The position numbers and the translations under genes were made by a program. Below, piece by piece: positions 17,887 through 25,773 of a stretch of DNA of 64,000 nucleotides. Source of the DNA: Anaplasma ovis str. Haibei (lineage in GTDB: Bacteria > Pseudomonadota > Alphaproteobacteria > Rickettsiales > Anaplasmataceae); NCBI RefSeq assembly GCF_002214625.1, contig NZ_CP015994.1:310001-374000 (forward strand), read 5' to 3'. The notes under the pieces were generated by a model. The model was not told the DNA's origin, did no database searches, and worked only from the letters and a program-made list of their open reading frames with translations. Positions within the stretch are counted from its first letter, which is position 1, and the number at the start of each line of letters is the position of its first letter.

Positions 17887-20589
17887 GTGGTGTCTTACAG
17901 AAACCAGAAGGACTGTCTATTTGGGGATAACGCACTTCTTGTAGAAGAGGTGTATCGCAGGTATGAGCAGGGTGATGCGGAGCTTCCAAACTGCTGGAGG
18001 GGCCTTTTTGCCCGTGCGCTGGAGGATAAATACTCTGTAGGATGTGCGCAGACCACTTCTGGTGATGATCTAGCCGTGAACTCTAAGGTGCTGTGCTTAT
18101 TGAATTTTTTCAGGTCTTATGGGCATCTTGCAGCAGATCTTGATCCCCTGGGTATGGCTGGGAAAGTCACGCTCGATCATGAAAAATATCTTGCCTCCAT
18201 GATGAAAAATAGTGGGGCTGCTTGGCGCGAGTCTGGAGCTTCGTTATCTTCAGTTTTGCAAACTCTCAAAGAGACCTATTGCGGCAAGATTGGTTATGAG
18301 TTCATGCATATACCCTCTAGTGAGGAGCGTGACTGGCTGAGGGACAAAATTGAAAATGCAAACAGAATCATCGCACCTGAGCGCAAGAAGGAGACCTTGC
18401 AGTGTTTGCTAGAGACTGAGTTGTTTGAGCAGTTTCTGCACGTAAGGTATCCGGGGTACAAAAGGTTTTCCGTCGAAGGTGGGGATGTTCTTGTCCCCTT
18501 GCTTGAGAGAATAATTGCCCTTACTCCAGAGTTTAACTGCAGGGAAGTCGTACTAGGTTTATCACACAGGGGGCGGTTGAGTGTACTTACTAGGGTAATG
18601 CGCAAACCGTATGCTGCAGTGCTGTATGAATTTTCTGGAGGTATGGCATACCCAGACGGGTTGTCAGTATCTGGAGATGTGAAGTACCATTTGGGGTACT
18701 CGACCGACAAAAAAATTGGAGGCGAAACGGTCCACCTGTCGCTCGCGTATAATTCCTCCAGCCTGGAGTCTGTATGTCCTGTTGTCATGGGTAGGGTGAA
18801 GGCTAAAAGTGACGAAAAGCACCAGCCCGTGCTTGGAATTTTAGTACATGGGAATGCCGCTTTTATAGGCCAAGGGGTGGTTGCAGAAGGGTTTACCTTA
18901 AGCGGAGTTACGGGCTACTCTCCGGGTGGAATTGTGCATGTGGTAGTGAACAACCAGGTTGGTTTTACTGCAGATCTCGAAAGCTCCATGACGTCGTTCT
19001 ACTGTTCGGATGTGGCGAAGATGATAGATGCTCCAGTGTTTCATGTTAACGGTGATGATCCAGAGTCAGTGCTGTTAGCGGCGGATCTGGCCATGGAATA
19101 CAGAAGCAAATTTGGGAAGGATGTGGTGGTTGACGTAGTCTGCTACAGGCGCTTTGGACACAACGAGGGCGACGAGCCTATGTTTACTCAGCCACTGATG
19201 TACAAGCGCATTGCCGCGCACAAGACCGTTGCCAGCTTGTATGCAGAACGGCTAATAGGTGAGGGAGTAGTCACCAAGGAGGAGGTTGATAAACTACGTG
19301 AAGAGTTCCGTGCGGTGCTGGAGAAGGCATTTGCCGAGTCTGCAAAGTACAAACCAGAAAAGGAGGATTGGTTTCAGGGTAGTTGGAATGGCTTCAGACG
19401 GCCGGATCCTGGCAGATTTCATGATTATCTCTCAGAGACTGGGGTTGAGAGAAGTAAATTACTTTCTTTGGCCAACTCCCTATGTACCATACCGGAGGGG
19501 TTTAATACGGAAACGAAAATCGCCAGAATGCTGGCTGGTAGGCTAAAAGGTGTGCAAAACGACTCCATAGATTGGGGTATGGGTGAGGCTTTGGCTATTG
19601 CCTCGCTATTGGTCGAGAAGTTTAGAGTCCGCCTGTCCGGTGAGGATTCTGCAAGGGGTACGTTCTCTCATAGGCACGCCAGACTGGTAGATCAAGTTAC
19701 GGGGGAACACTACATACCTCTTAACAATCTCGGTGGAGAGCAAGCCAGGTTTGACGTCATGGATAGCCCACTTTCTGAGTACGCAGTTATGGGCTTTGAG
19801 TACGGATATAGCTTAGATTCCCCCAACGTACTAGTCATCTGGGAGGCGCAGTTTGGTGATTTTGCCAACGGTGCGCAGATCATTATTGACCAATATATCG
19901 CTGCTGCTGAAACTAAGTGGCTGCGTTCCAGCGGATTGGTGTTACTGCTACCGCATGGGTATGAAGGTCAGGGTCCTGAGCATAGCTCTGCGAGAGTTGA
20001 GAGGTATTTGCAACTTTGTGCTGAAGACAATATGCAAGTCGTCAACTGCACAACTCCTGCCAACTTTTTTCACGTGCTGCGTAGGCAACTACATAGAGAT
20101 TTCAGGAAACCTCTTGTGGTGTTTACCCCTAAGTCTCTCTTGAGGCACAAAATGGCTGTGTCCAAGATCTCAGATTTTGAGGGTCGTTTTAGTCCGGTGA
20201 TTGGCGAGGTTGCTGATATTAATCCCGATGCAGTACGTCGGGTGGTGGTTTGCAGCGGGAAGGTGTATTACGATCTGTTAGAGGCCAGAGCCAATAAGGC
20301 TGATGTCGCACTTTTAAGATTGGAGCAATACTATCCGTTTCCTACTGAGCTGTTGGCTAATGAGCTTGCAAAATATAAAAAGGCTTCGGTTGTATGGTGC
20401 CAGGAAGAGCACTTTAATATGGGTGGCTGGAGTTTTGTACGGGATCGGATTGAAGAATCAGTGAGGCACGCCGGCATTGCTGGGTCTGTGTCCTATATAG
20501 GCAGACCTGAATCTGCGTCTGCTGCAGCAGGGTACTCGAGCGCACATGCGGCACAGCAGCAGGCCATAATAGACTCTGTATTTACATAG
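17887..20589 (+). CDS. sucA: 2-oxoglutarate dehydrogenase E1 component
   Basis: The 900-residue product is a full-length thiamine-diphosphate-dependent E1 of the 2-oxoglutarate dehydrogenase complex, which decarboxylates 2-oxoglutarate and passes the succinyl group to E2 in the TCA cycle. Hallmarks are the N-terminal NCWRGLFARAL E2-binding region, GLSHRGRLSVLTRV, HGNAAFIGQGVVAE, NNQVGFTADLESSMTS and RRFGHNEGDEP, plus FSHRHARLVDQ and the transketolase C-terminal half (VIWEAQFGDFANGAQ). Start is GTG 17887, preceded by GAAGG. Parts of its 3' end (20391-20478 and the terminal codons) recur in the downstream intergenic repeats. Confidence 0.96.
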   Translation: MVSYRNQKDCLFGDNALLVEEVYRRYEQGDAELPNCWRGLFARALEDKYSVGCAQTTSGDDLAVNSKVLCLLNFFRSYGHLAADLDPLGMAGKVTLDHEKYLASMMKNSGAAWRESGASLSSVLQTLKETYCGKIGYEFMHIPSSEERDWLRDKIENANRIIAPERKKETLQCLLETELFEQFLHVRYPGYKRFSVEGGDVLVPLLERIIALTPEFNCREVVLGLSHRGRLSVLTRVMRKPYAAVLYEFSGGMAYPDGLSVSGDVKYHLGYSTDKKIGGETVHLSLAYNSSSLESVCPVVMGRVKAKSDEKHQPVLGILVHGNAAFIGQGVVAEGFTLSGVTGYSPGGIVHVVVNNQVGFTADLESSMTSFYCSDVAKMIDAPVFHVNGDDPESVLLAADLAMEYRSKFGKDVVVDVVCYRRFGHNEGDEPMFTQPLMYKRIAAHKTVASLYAERLIGEGVVTKEEVDKLREEFRAVLEKAFAESAKYKPEKEDWFQGSWNGFRRPDPGRFHDYLSETGVERSKLLSLANSLCTIPEGFNTETKIARMLAGRLKGVQNDSIDWGMGEALAIASLLVEKFRVRLSGEDSARGTFSHRHARLVDQVTGEHYIPLNNLGGEQARFDVMDSPLSEYAVMGFEYGYSLDSPNVLVIWEAQFGDFANGAQIIIDQYIAAAETKWLRSSGLVLLLPHGYEGQGPEHSSARVERYLQLCAEDNMQVVNCTTPANFFHVLRRQLHRDFRKPLVVFTPKSLLRHKMAVSKISDFEGRFSPVIGEVADINPDAVRRVVVCSGKVYYDLLEARANKADVALLRLEQYYPFPTELLANELAKYKKASVVWCQEEHFNMGGWSFVRDRIEESVRHAGIAGSVSYIGRPESASAAAGYSSAHAAQQQAIIDSVFT

Positions 20590-20761
20590 TGGCCTTACTA
20601 ACGCTTGTGGCAAGTATGTGAGGTTTGCCTAACCCATAACACCTTTACGCTGTAAGCGCAAGTCGGTGCTCACACCATTCGTGCACGAAAACAAGACACA
20701 GGTTAAACCTGTATTTGCACAGTGGCCTTACTAGTGTTTGTGATAGGTGTGTGAGGTTTGC
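20578..20761 (+). repeat. Copy of the sucA stop region, 131 bp downstream
   Basis: The last codons of sucA plus its downstream flank (20578-20629, GTATTTACATAGTGGCCTTA...) recur as a diverged copy at 20710-20761 (GTATTTGCACAGTGGCCTTA...), in the same orientation. In the copy the stop TAG is CAG. A third version lies at about 23454-23505. This shows that the 3' boundary of sucA itself has been duplicated. Confidence 0.75.
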
Positions 20762-20985
20762 CACTGATAGGTGAAGGCACACATAGGTGTGCTATGAACC
20801 CGTGCGTGTTAGTGTTCCGGATGCCCTGCAGGTGGTTGGAGTTTTGTGCGGGATCGGATTGAAGAATCAATGCGGCACGCCGGCATTACCTACCAGAGCA
20901 TATTTTGACCACCCAAAATTGCATTGTGAGCCATGCAAAACTTTGGCATCACACGTTCTCACATGGGCCCGTAGTTGTTGATAAT
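20636..20985 (+). repeat. Direct repeat A flanking the capsid-dapA segment
   Basis: About 350 bp that recur at 23376-23780 in the same orientation. Shared blocks include ATAACACCTTTACGC near the start, CACACCATTCGTG.ACGAA, GTGTTCCGGATGCCC, GGTTGGAGTTTTGT and CCGTAGTTGTTGATAAT at the end. The two copies differ by substitutions and by about 55 bp of length, so the duplication is not recent. They bracket a 2.4-kb segment with the capsid gene and dapA. Confidence 0.8.
20831..20887 (+). pseudogene. sucA: sucA 3' fragment, copy 1
   Basis: These 57 bp (GGTGGTTGGAGTTTTGT...CGGCATT) closely match the sucA coding sequence around 20422-20478, in the same orientation, encoding the stretch GGWSFVRDRIEESVRHAG. 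The fragment is too short to be functional and sits inside repeat A. Confidence 0.8.
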
Positions 20986-21081
20986 TATGGGTCTGTTATG
21001 TATGAAACCCTACATTTTCGGGCCGCTGTCTAGACCGCGCGGTAGGGCAGTTCGCCCCACCGTGCAGCCGCTGTTTATTGT

Positions 21082-22230
21082 CTAGACTGTAGGTGTGCTT
21101 TCTTCAATCTTCAGTAGCTTTATTGCACCGCCGTTTATTATACTTCCGCCTACGCGCTTTGTTGTGTAAAATGCGACGAACGCCTTGCTTGTGAACGGGT
21201 CACGCAGGATTTTCATGTCGCGATTTTCCACAATTTTGTACGCGTTTTTAAAATCCCCAAACGCTATTATTGGGAGCGTGGCGTTAGCGATGGCCGGCAT
21301 ATCTGAGGTTTGATACACTGGTGCTCCTAGTAGCGTTTCCTCCCCAGATGGGCCAGGCTGCAGCAAATACTGCCCCGAACTGGACTTTAATGATCGTATT
21401 GCCTGCAACACGCTTCTGTGCATTATAAACGCTCCCCTTCCGGCAAAATACTCGTCCAGGGAGTAGTAAAGTGAAATGATCGCGTCGCTGTTTAGCTGCT
21501 TTGCCGACACCCTTTCGATTTGTCCTTCGTCTTTGCCATCATCGGATGACAAGATTCCGGATGGTTTTTTATCCCCATCTCCTGAGATGAAAGCCTCATT
21601 TTCTTTTCTACTGAATGCGTCTACCAAGTTATCTATGAGCCAGCCTTCCAGGTCTACTAAGGAGTCATCCAAAAGTTTTTTTGCAATCTGCGGTTGTGCA
21701 TACAGCTCGTACAAGTATATGGTCGTCTTACTCATTTTTGGGGCTGTTGTGTCACTTTGCACTTCTCCTCCCCACCCTACGAAAGTACTCTTGTTGTCGG
21801 TGGTGAAATATTCCAAACTGTCGCCCGATATCTTCTCTACTGAGCATAGTTTGCGCATTACAGAGCTTTGAGATAGGCGCTTATCTATGTGCACTGAGAT
21901 CTCTCTCGGCATCAGGTACGCGAGCGCCGAACTACTATCCAGGCCTTTTTGTTCAAAGCCTGTAACTTGTCCGTTGCGTATGTATTCCGACAGCGATTTG
22001 CGCTGTAGTGTTTCTGGGTCCTCACGGAGATTTATGTGCTTTGCGGCGAGTTCCAGCCGGTCTAAGCGGTCACTTTGCTGGTCAAATTTGCGATTAATTT
22101 CTTCTATGTGTTTTGCCGTCAAGGAATATTGGCTTTCCTCGTGGGGGCTACTGTCATGTTCTTGGAGCTCGTTGTATGCGGGGACAAGGCTTGTGACGCT
22201 ATCTTTTACTTCAAAATTGGATACTGTCAT
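21082..22230 (-). CDS. HK97-family major capsid protein, GTA gp5-like
   Basis: The product of about 382 residues from ATG 22230 (MTVSNFEVKD) is an HK97-fold major capsid protein of the GTA type. The first ~100 residues are charged and coiled (EEINRKFDQQSDRLDRLELA), like the scaffold-like delta region cleaved in HK97 capsids. The rest shows SLSEYIRNGQ, the E-loop to P-domain region with LEYFTTDNKSTFVGWGGEV, LYELYAQPQIAKKLLDDS, LEGWLIDNL, NEAFISGDGDKKPSGIL and the C-terminal FTSKAFVAFYTTKRVGG. Length equals that of GTA capsids (~400). The same frame stays open upstream (to about 22430) without ATG. It stands alone, 4.4 kb from the GTA tail genes and next to dapA; no protease, portal or terminase is near. 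The intact frame suggests a retained role. Confidence 0.88.
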   Translation of the reverse strand: MTVSNFEVKDSVTSLVPAYNELQEHDSSPHEESQYSLTAKHIEEINRKFDQQSDRLDRLELAAKHINLREDPETLQRKSLSEYIRNGQVTGFEQKGLDSSSALAYLMPREISVHIDKRLSQSSVMRKLCSVEKISGDSLEYFTTDNKSTFVGWGGEVQSDTTAPKMSKTTIYLYELYAQPQIAKKLLDDSLVDLEGWLIDNLVDAFSRKENEAFISGDGDKKPSGILSSDDGKDEGQIERVSAKQLNSDAIISLYYSLDEYFAGRGAFIMHRSVLQAIRSLKSSSGQYLLQPGPSGEETLLGAPVYQTSDMPAIANATLPIIAFGDFKNAYKIVENRDMKILRDPFTSKAFVAFYTTKRVGGSIINGGAIKLLKIEESTPTV

Positions 22231-22445
22231 GTAATCTTCCGGATTGGTGATGAAAATGGGCAGCGAGAGGATTTCTTGCGAGCATGCTAGCAACGCTTCC
22301 TCAAGGATATTATGCGCCCCATCGGCTGCTATGCGTAAGCAGAAAAAGTTATGGGAAGTAACGATATTGGTGGACCATGCGCGCGATGGGTTGCGTGAAG
22401 AGTTTGGCGCCGTATTGGCACACGGTTAAGCCAATGCTGAGCACG

Positions 22446-23342
22446 CTACAACTGGTTGTGTACCGCTTGCAGCAAATCTAGTGTTTCCAACACATTCCGA
22501 ACCGCAATTTTGCTGTTGCTGGTGAGCTCTATCATGGGTAGGCGTACTTTTGGTCGCATCCTGCCCATCAAACTGAGCGCATATTTGGTAGGTGATGGGC
22601 TAGGCTCAATAAACAACACTCTACTTAGCGCTGCCAAATTGCCGCTCACCCGTTTCGCTTTGTCGATCTTCCCTAGAACATGGAGGTTGTACAGTTCTAG
22701 AGCCATGCTTGGTGCAACATTAGATACTACAGAAATACACCCAGAACCCCCGTTCATGTAAGAAGCAAGCGCGGTTTCATCGTCTCCAGAAAGAATAGCA
22801 ACTTTCTCGGGTAGCATTGCCTTTAACGCTACCACTCTCTCTGCTCCGGTGCAGTCTTTTATCCCAATCACTCTGGGCAATTCTGCAATTCTCTTGATTG
22901 TGTCATTGGATATGTCAATCGCTGTCCTTTTCGGGACGTTATAAAGCACTATAGGTATGTTAGTTGCGTCATGCACAGCCCGAAAGTGTTGGTACACTCC
23001 CTCATCATTCGGTCGGTTGTAGTATGGTACCACAACCAAAGCTGCATCCGCCCCGGTAGATTGAACAAACAGCGTCCTACCTATTGTTTCTGTGGTACAG
23101 TTGGACCCCGTACCAGCGATGACCGGCACACGACCTCCTGCAGTTTCTACGCACAGCCTCACTACTGTGCAATACTCCTCAAAGTTCAGGGTGGTAGACT
23201 CCCCAGTGGTGCCGCACGGCACGATCCCAGAGATTCCGGAGGAAATCTGCCGATCTACAAACGAAACCAATGCTCTTTCGTCCAAAGACAGATCATCTCG
23301 GAAGGGGGTTGCCAATGCGGTAAAGATTCCCTCAAGCTTCAT
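22446..23342 (-). CDS. dapA: 4-hydroxy-tetrahydrodipicolinate synthase
   Basis: The 298-residue product is a class I aldolase-type DapA, which condenses pyruvate with aspartate semialdehyde as the first step towards diaminopimelate and lysine. Visible elements are the pyruvate-binding CGTTGESTTL, the catalytic tyrosine in VLYNVPKRTAID and the Schiff-base lysine in VIGIKDCTGAERV. ATG 23342 (MKLEGIFTALATPF) is the family start; the frame is open for six more residues. Diaminopimelate is also a peptidoglycan building block, which fits the PBP at 31 kb. The gene lies within the segment bounded by direct repeats A and B. Confidence 0.95.
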   Translation of the reverse strand: MKLEGIFTALATPFRDDLSLDERALVSFVDRQISSGISGIVPCGTTGESTTLNFEEYCTVVRLCVETAGGRVPVIAGTGSNCTTETIGRTLFVQSTGADAALVVVPYYNRPNDEGVYQHFRAVHDATNIPIVLYNVPKRTAIDISNDTIKRIAELPRVIGIKDCTGAERVVALKAMLPEKVAILSGDDETALASYMNGGSGCISVVSNVAPSMALELYNLHVLGKIDKAKRVSGNLAALSRVLFIEPSPSPTKYALSLMGRMRPKVRLPMIELTSNSKIAVRNVLETLDLLQAVHNQL

Positions 23343-23375
23343 GGCTGGCCTATTCAACACAACGTCGTGTTAGCG

Positions 23376-23780
23376 ATAACACCTTTACGCCACAAGCGCA
23401 AGTCGGTGCTCACACCATTCGTGTACGAAAACAAGACACAGGCCAAACCTGCATCCGTGTTTATATAGTGACCTTACTAGCGCTTGCGGTAGGTATGTGA
23501 GGTTTGCCTAACCGGTAGGTGAAGGCACACATGGGTGCTCTGTAAAGCCTGTCTAGTGTTCCGGATGCCCACGAGGTGTGCCAAGTATTTATGTATGGTG
23601 CCAGGAAGGGCACTTTAACATGGGTGGTTGGAGTTTTGTACGGGATCGGATTGAAGCATCAATGCGGCACGCCGGCATTTCCACTGAGACATATTTGAAC
23701 CACTTAAAATTGCAGTGTTTGTGAGCCATACAAAACTTTGGTACCACACGTTCTCACATGGACCCGTAGTTGTTGATAAT
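23376..23780 (+). repeat. Direct repeat B flanking the capsid-dapA segment
   Basis: About 405 bp matching repeat A (20636-20985) in the same orientation. It begins 34 bp before the dapA start and ends 30 bp short of the HIT gene stop. Compared with A it keeps a longer sucA fragment and has single-base differences throughout. It occupies the whole dapA-HIT gap; no gene is present. Confidence 0.8.
23592..23679 (+). pseudogene. sucA: sucA 3' fragment, copy 2
   Basis: These 88 bp (TGTATGGTGCCAGGAAGG...CCGGCATT) match sucA 20391-20478 with a few substitutions and no indels. They encode a remnant of the E1 C-terminal region WCQEEHFNMGGWSF. Orientation is the same as sucA. The fragment lies in repeat B, 3.2 kb from its source. 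Confidence 0.85.
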
Positions 23781-23809
23781 CAGTACCCCACGGCAGACCA
23801 GCAATTACG

Positions 23810-24181
23810 TCAGGGTTTCTTTGCTCCGGGTTCAGGGTAGCCCAGTATGTGGACGTGGAAATGCGGTACCACCTGCCCAGCAGATTTTCCGTGGTTGGTA
23901 ACCAACCTATACCCCCCACGATGGAGCCCAAGCTCCCTAGCTATTACACCCACCGTCTTGAAAAAACCTGCAATATCGCAGTTGGAACTTATAAAGTCAT
24001 CGTACGATATGTACCTACCCTTGGGTATAACAAGAACATGTACGGGGGCTTCTGGACGAATATCGTGAAAAGCCAAAACCTGTTCATCCTCATACACCTT
24101 CTTACAAGGTGCTTCTCCCCTCAAGATGCGAGCGAACACATTGTCACTGTCATACTCCCCCGTTGCTGTGCCGTTGGTCAT
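23810..24181 (-). CDS. HIT family (Hint-like) nucleotide hydrolase
   Basis: A 123-residue histidine-triad protein. The start of the domain is NVFARILRGEAPCKKVYEDEQVLAF, VHVLVIPKGRYIS carries the middle His, and VVPHFHVHILGY is the HxHxH triad. Hint-type proteins hydrolyse adenosine phosphoramidates and acyl- or aminoacyl-adenylates; the physiological substrate is unknown. Its ATG overlaps the stop of the upstream 416-residue gene (ATGA), indicating translational coupling. Confidence 0.93.
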   Translation of the reverse strand: MTNGTATGEYDSDNVFARILRGEAPCKKVYEDEQVLAFHDIRPEAPVHVLVIPKGRYISYDDFISSNCDIAGFFKTVGVIARELGLHRGGYRLVTNHGKSAGQVVPHFHVHILGYPEPGAKKP

Positions 24182-25428
24182 GCGTCCCTACCAGCTGAGG
24201 TAGTTCGCGCTGCTGCAGCCTGTCCAGAAGCGGGAGGAGTAAATGCTGCCGCTTCTGACTGCTGCATTCCGCTGTGTACCACCCCGTCAAGCCCTGCAGA
24301 AGCGCCATGGACCAATGTTTCATCTAGATTAATGCCCGCAACTTTGCTGGTTTCCCGAGAAGCGGCTGCTCCACTACACTTTTCGAGGAACTGAGATTGC
24401 AAATCTGCTGTCTCTCTTGCATCAGATTTTGCTCCAATCTGGGACCTGGCATATTGCCCGACTGATGCGGCTAAGGAAAAGCTTTCCGGTGTAATATCAC
24501 CGGGGTTAGCTCCTGATTGCTGCGCTGCACTTAAACCAAGAACCATATCATCCCCCGCTTCAGATCTACTACTATCTACGCTGTGCTGAGCAGTGCTGTC
24601 AACACCTGACTCTATATTATGCCCACGTTGAGCCGTCTGAGAACTCGGGCCAGGTACATCACTGCCGGGACTACCGCTGCGTGCAGACTCGTTATTTTTT
24701 ATATTGCTAACTTTCTTACCAGTTTGGGAATGCTCCATATCTCTCTTGAACACCATTTCGCGTGCGATACTGTTTGCCAGTGTGGAATTCTTCATCCCGA
24801 TGCACTCAAAAACGGTTTCAACTTCCTTTTGTATCTGCTCTACGGTTTTGTTTTCAGTATCTAAGGTAACCTTCAGCACCCTCTCAAAGCCATCTCGGGT
24901 ACGAACAACAGAAATTTCGCCTCCGGCTTGTGCAAGGTGTTCTCGCAGCGTCAACAACTTTTCATAGCCCTGCATGGCTTCTCTGTTCTTCATCAGCCCA
25001 TTGACGTCAATGAGAGTGCCGCTGGAGAAATTCACTCGAAGTGCTGCACTGTTTGGATCGAGTTGCTTCTTGTTGCTGCTATCAACTGCATCCAATATTT
25101 TTAGCGCATCATCATTGAAAACGTAATTTGCGATTGTGAGAGTCAGCTTTCCGGATTGGCCGTAAGACGCGCTTACATCGTTACCTCGAGCCCTCTCGCT
25201 GGGTGTGTTCCGTATCTTACCAACCCTGCTTTTAAATGGGCTCCACTCGTCCGAACTTCTAACTTTACTGACTAGGTTTTTGATATTCTGCCAAGTATTG
25301 CTGGTGGTTGCGGCATACTTATTTGTTTTTGGTGGGGTAGTGACGAATTCAGCGGTAGCTGCGGCACCAACTCCGGCTTTCTTGAGAGCTTCGCTCGCTT
25401 TTTCTTGCAACTTTTTGTCGGTGCTCAT
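24178..25428 (-). CDS. Unclassified 416-residue soluble protein
   Basis: I do not recognise this family. The frame is intact, starts at ATG 25428 (MSTDKKLQEKASEALKKAG) and overlaps the HIT gene by 4 bp. There is no signal peptide or membrane helix. Residues 85-240 look globular (LTLTIANYVFNDDALKILDAV; GGEISVVRTRDGFERVLKV; VEQIQKEVETVFECIGM). Residues 245-416 are low-complexity, rich in Ser, Ala, Gly, Gln and Thr, and probably disordered. A globular N-terminal part with a disordered small-residue tail resembles many secreted effector candidates of Anaplasmataceae, but this is only a style argument; no eukaryotic-like domain is visible. Confidence 0.8.
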   Translation of the reverse strand: MSTDKKLQEKASEALKKAGVGAAATAEFVTTPPKTNKYAATTSNTWQNIKNLVSKVRSSDEWSPFKSRVGKIRNTPSERARGNDVSASYGQSGKLTLTIANYVFNDDALKILDAVDSSNKKQLDPNSAALRVNFSSGTLIDVNGLMKNREAMQGYEKLLTLREHLAQAGGEISVVRTRDGFERVLKVTLDTENKTVEQIQKEVETVFECIGMKNSTLANSIAREMVFKRDMEHSQTGKKVSNIKNNESARSGSPGSDVPGPSSQTAQRGHNIESGVDSTAQHSVDSSRSEAGDDMVLGLSAAQQSGANPGDITPESFSLAASVGQYARSQIGAKSDARETADLQSQFLEKCSGAAASRETSKVAGINLDETLVHGASAGLDGVVHSGMQQSEAAAFTPPASGQAAAARTTSAGRDA

Positions 25429-25773
25429 ACTGACCCCCTAAATCTCATACCTTCCACGCGGTGCCTAACTGGCCTAGACTCGCGGTTGACCGCCACCCAA
25501 ACGCGCCAGAAACGGTGGCGGCACCCCATTCGGAACTCCTCTACATTGGCTCGGTGCAGGCCTACCAGGCCTTCTGCAACATGTCAAAAGCATCAAGAAA
25601 ACCACAGGAACCACAGGATTATAGATACTCAGCATACAGCATGCAAAAGTTTAAAACATCAACCCACAAAACGAATGCAAAAATTTTGGTGTACGTACCC
25701 GGTATTGTGTATAAAATCGCAACCCAAGCACACGCAATGGTTAGCGCATACTTAAGCACGCAAAGGTTAACAC
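25429..25773. other. Intergenic region with an 8-bp inverted repeat
   Basis: This 345-bp gap separates the divergent 416-residue gene and mutS, so promoters for both are expected. CCGCCACC (25490-25497) and GGTGGCGG (25514-25521) form an 8-bp stem with a 16-base loop, 62 bp upstream of the minus-strand gene. ACCACAGGA is directly repeated near 25604-25620. The two short plus-strand frames here have no coding features. Confidence 0.4.

Noticed and set aside
13973-22230. A complete prophage or active GTA cluster
   Set aside because: Only capsid, gp13-like and gp15-like genes are present, separated by sucA; terminase, portal, protease, integrase and lysis genes are absent from the window.
20636-23780. 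Insertion sequence or composite transposon bounded by repeats A and B
   Set aside because: The repeats contain no transposase frame or terminal inverted repeats and no short target duplications were seen.
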